Shown: positions 61,619-64,000 of the stretch, in pieces
How positions within the stretch are numbered: position 1 is the stretch's first letter
How the letters are laid out: every line of letters starts with the position of its first letter
Assembly (NCBI GenBank): GCA_964344935.1
Contig: CAYFPL010000009.1
Location: forward strand, 162,825 to 226,824
DNA length: 64,000 nucleotides
DNA from: GCA-2731375 sp964344935
GTDB lineage: Bacteria > Pseudomonadota > Alphaproteobacteria > GCA-2731375
Direction of reading: 5' to 3'
The notes under the pieces: generated by a model
Told to the model about the DNA's origin: nothing
The model's database searches: none
The model's input: the letters and a program-made list of their open reading frames with translations, nothing else
Program-made: the position numbers and the translations under genes

Positions 61619-63022
61619 CTAGAAATGGATAACCCGGCCCATGGCGTCAAGCACCGATTCATGCATGGCTTCCGACAGGGTGGGATGAGGGAAGATGGTT
61701 TCGAGCAACTCGGCTTCCGTGGTTTCCATGGTTCGCGCCACCGCATAGCCCTGGATCAGCTCCGTCACCTCCGGCCCAATCATGTGCGCGCCCAGCAATT
61801 CGCCGGTCCCTTCGTCGAACACGGTTTTGATCATGCCCTCGGGATCACCTAGGGCAATGGCCTTGCCGTTGCCGATAAAGGGAAAGCGTCCGACCCGGAC
61901 CTTGTGCCCGGCCTCCATCGCCGCAGCTTCCGTCAAACCGACCGAGGCCACTTGGGGGTGGCAATAGGTGCAGCCCGGCACGTTCATGACATTCAACGGG
62001 TGTACGTCCTTACGTCCCGCAATCTTTTCCACGCAGATCACCCCTTCGTGGGAGGCCTTGTGGGCCAGCCAGGGCGGACCCGCCAGATCACCGATGGCAT
62101 AGAGGCCCGGTTCGCCCGTATTCAGCCATTGGTCCACCACCACATGACTGCGGTCCACCTTCACTTTGGTGTTCTCCAGGCCCAGGTCCTCCACATTGCC
62201 GACGATGCCTACAGCCATGATGACCCGGTCCACGGTGATGTCTTCCGCCTTGCCGTCGGCGGTCTGAATAGAGGCAGTAACGCTCTTGGCGGTCTTCTTC
62301 AGGCCATTGACCTGGGCGCCGGTGAAGATGCGCATGCCCTGCTTCTCGAACGCCTTGTGGGCCATGGCGGAGATTTCCGCATCCTCCACGGGCAGCACCC
62401 GATCCAAAACCTCGACCACGGTGACGTCCGAACCAAGGGTATTGAAAAACGAGGCAAACTCGATCCCGATAGCACCGGAGCCGACGACCAAGAGCCGCTT
62501 GGGCAAAATATCGGCCACAAGCGCGTGGCGGTAGCTCCAGATCTGTTTGCCGTCCGCCTCCATGCCCGGCAGGTCCCGGGCTCGGGCACCGGTGGCCAGT
62601 ATGATGTTTTTGGCGCCCACCTCCATCACGGCGGCGCCATCAACCTCTACCGCAACACGGCCCTTGCCCAGCAGGCGTCCGTGGCCGTTCAGAACCTCCA
62701 CTTTGTTCTTTTTCAACAGATGCGTCACGCCGCCATTTAACTGCTTGGCAACGTCGCGGCTGCGCTTGACCACGGCGGCCATGTCGATTTCCACATCCTT
62801 GACCTTGAAGCCGTAGGCATCCGCCGTTTTGGCCAAGTGGTAGACTTCCGCTGAACGCAACAGCGCCTTGGTCGGGATACAGCCCCAATTCAGGCAAATG
62901 CCGCCCAGGCTTTCCCGCTCTATGACCGCCACGGACATGCCCAACTGGGCGGCCCGGATCGCGGCGACATAGCCGCCCGGTCCGGATCCGATGACCACCA
63001 GATCGAATTCCTGTCCCGCCAT
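61619..63022 (-). CDS. lpdA: Dihydrolipoyl dehydrogenase (E3)
   Basis: 467 residues. FAD site VVIGSGPGGYVAAIRAAQ, redox disulfide GGICLNWGCIPTKALL, NAD site LVVGSGAIGIEFASFF, and C-terminal HPTLSEAMHESVL with the catalytic His. It reoxidises dihydrolipoamide of the pyruvate dehydrogenase complex. It follows the E2 gene by 25 bp. Confidence 0.97.
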   Translation of the reverse strand: MAGQEFDLVVIGSGPGGYVAAIRAAQLGMSVAVIERESLGGICLNWGCIPTKALLRSAEVYHLAKTADAYGFKVKDVEIDMAAVVKRSRDVAKQLNGGVTHLLKKNKVEVLNGHGRLLGKGRVAVEVDGAAVMEVGAKNIILATGARARDLPGMEADGKQIWSYRHALVADILPKRLLVVGSGAIGIEFASFFNTLGSDVTVVEVLDRVLPVEDAEISAMAHKAFEKQGMRIFTGAQVNGLKKTAKSVTASIQTADGKAEDITVDRVIMAVGIVGNVEDLGLENTKVKVDRSHVVVDQWLNTGEPGLYAIGDLAGPPWLAHKASHEGVICVEKIAGRKDVHPLNVMNVPGCTYCHPQVASVGLTEAAAMEAGHKVRVGRFPFIGNGKAIALGDPEGMIKTVFDEGTGELLGAHMIGPEVTELIQGYAVARTMETTEAELLETIFPHPTLSEAMHESVLDAMGRVIHF

Positions 63023-63047
63023 CGTTTTCGTCCCTATTGCAACTAAC

Positions 63048-64000
63048 TCACAGCAGCATGGTCATGGGGTCTTCGATCAACCCCTTGAAGGCCTGCAGGA
63101 AGCGCGCGCCAATGGCGCCGTCCACGGCCCGATGATCGACCGAAATCGTCACCGTCATCACCGTGGCCACGGCGAGGCCGCCATCCTTGACCACCGGACG
63201 CTGTTCGCCGGCGCCGACCGCCAGGATGCAGGCCTGGGGCAGGTTGATCACCGCATCGAATTGTTTGACGCCATACATGCCCAGGTTGGAGATGGAAAAA
63301 CTGCCGCCCTGGTATTCCTCGGGCAGCAATTTGCCGTCATTGGCCTTTTGCGCCAAGTCGCGCATTTCCCGTGAAATGGCTTCCAAGCCCTTGCCATTGG
63401 CATTGCGGATGATCGGCGTAATCAGGCCCCGTTCCGAGGCCACGGCGACGGAAATATCCGCATTGCGGTAGCGCAGGATGCCGTCCTCGGAATAGCAGAC
63501 GTTGGCATCCGGTACCTTCATTAGCGCCACCGCCGCCGCCTTAATCACCAGATCGTTGACGGACAATTTGTAAGCGCCATCGGCCTTGTCATTGAGCTCC
63601 TTGCGCAGGGCCAGCAGGGCATCCAGTTCGCAATCAACGCTGAGATAGAAGTGCGGCGCCTGCTGTTTCGATTCGCTCATGCGCCGGGCGATAGTTTTGC
63701 GCATGGTGGAAAGTTTTTCCAGCTCGTATTCGCCCGCCGCCGGGATTGGCGCCGCTGCGGGCGTCGGCGCAGGCTGGGCGGTGGCCGCAACAGCGGGCGC
63801 GCCGCCGGCGGCGATGGCGGCCTCGATATCCGCCTTGACGATGCGGCCCCTGGGTCCGCTGCCCGAGAGTACAGCCAGATCCAGGCCGGCTTGTGCCGCC
63901 ATGCGCCGGGCCAAGGGCGAAGCAATGATCCGACCGCCGCCATTGGCCTTGGGCGCAGCCGGCGCGGCCGCAGCGGGCGCTGCAGGCGGCGGCGCGGCAG
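63048..64000 (-). CDS. pdhC: Pyruvate dehydrogenase E2 (dihydrolipoamide acetyltransferase), 5' end outside window
   Basis: Only the C-terminal 316 residues are in the window. An Ala/Pro-rich linker (AAPAAAAPAAPK) is followed by the E1/E3-binding domain (ASPLARRMAAQAGLDL...GPRGRIVKADIE) and the catalytic acyltransferase core (MRKTIARRMSESKQQAPHFY to the DHRAVDGAIGARFL active site near the end). The lipoyl domain must lie beyond 64000. The fit to pyruvate rather than 2-oxoglutarate E2 rests on overall similarity. Confidence 0.94.
   Translation of the reverse strand, partial: AAPPPAAPAAAAPAAPKANGGGRIIASPLARRMAAQAGLDLAVLSGSGPRGRIVKADIEAAIAAGGAPAVAATAQPAPTPAAAPIPAAGEYELEKLSTMRKTIARRMSESKQQAPHFYLSVDCELDALLALRKELNDKADGAYKLSVNDLVIKAAAVALMKVPDANVCYSEDGILRYRNADISVAVASERGLITPIIRNANGKGLEAISREMRDLAQKANDGKLLPEEYQGGSFSISNLGMYGVKQFDAVINLPQACILAVGAGEQRPVVKDGGLAVATVMTVTISVDHRAVDGAIGARFLQAFKGLIEDPMTMLL

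Overview
The window looks like chromosome from a free-living, GC-rich alphaproteobacterium, most like Rhodospirillales and relatives. The evidence is a long, familiar housekeeping neighbourhood (trpD-trpC-moaC-moeA, lexA-comEC, gltX-gltA, then rpsB-tsf-pyrH-frr-uppS-cdsA-dxr-rseP-bamA-ompH-lpxD-fabZ-lpxA-lpxI-lpxB), an alphaproteobacterial LexA box (GAAC-N7-GAAC), LpxI rather than LpxH, a bifunctional IspDF, and an Ala/Glu-rich tail on ribosomal protein S2. The assignment comes from gene content and order only; no database search was run.

The most unusual region is 211-13513, seven minus-strand genes with tight spacing that read as one operon. In transcription order they encode: a cytoplasmic FAD oxidoreductase fused to two cNMP-binding domains and a four-cluster ferredoxin domain; a b-type-cytochrome-like membrane protein; a membrane-anchored decaheme cytochrome with a cytoplasmic FHA-like domain; a small exported protein; an exported tandem HbpS/GlcG-like protein; an outer-membrane beta-barrel; and an exported decaheme cytochrome with an LVIVD beta-propeller tail. 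Together these would carry electrons from a cytoplasmic nucleotide across both membranes, with possible signalling input at the cytoplasmic end. A tRNA-Glu gene lies just upstream.

From 13951 to 18230 come a divergent polysaccharide deacetylase gene and a copper module (copA-cueR) with a textbook CueR promoter that appears to give a leaderless copA mRNA. From 18376 to 22055 trpD, trpC, moaC and moeA run on the plus strand. The stretch 22056-24463 is an AT-rich accessory pocket. It begins with an insertion flanked by two copies of the moeA 3' end and holds a small lipoprotein, a thioredoxin-like protein and short ORFs. lexA follows, with its SOS box and an inverted pair of perfect DnaA boxes, then comEC, gltX and gltA.

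From 45991 down to 31005 (minus strand) is the translation/isoprenoid/envelope superoperon from rpsB to lpxB. It makes S2, EF-Ts, UMP kinase, ribosome recycling factor, enzymes for undecaprenyl-PP, CDP-diacylglycerol and MEP synthesis, BamA and its chaperone, and the lipid A acyl-sugar enzymes. lpxB appears to start on CTG. A GMC oxidoreductase gene and dnaE lie upstream of it.

From 51432 to 64000 are a NatAB-type ABC transporter, a Crp-like regulator, an orphan Flp pilin, a small lipoprotein, a ChaC-like cyclotransferase, an enoyl-CoA hydratase, ispDF, pgpA, a flavin-dependent LLM oxidoreductase, pncC, a CPBP protease, a COQ10-like protein, lipA, lpdA and the 3' part of the pyruvate dehydrogenase E2 gene, which runs off the window. 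No CRISPR array, intact IS element, integrase or rRNA was seen.
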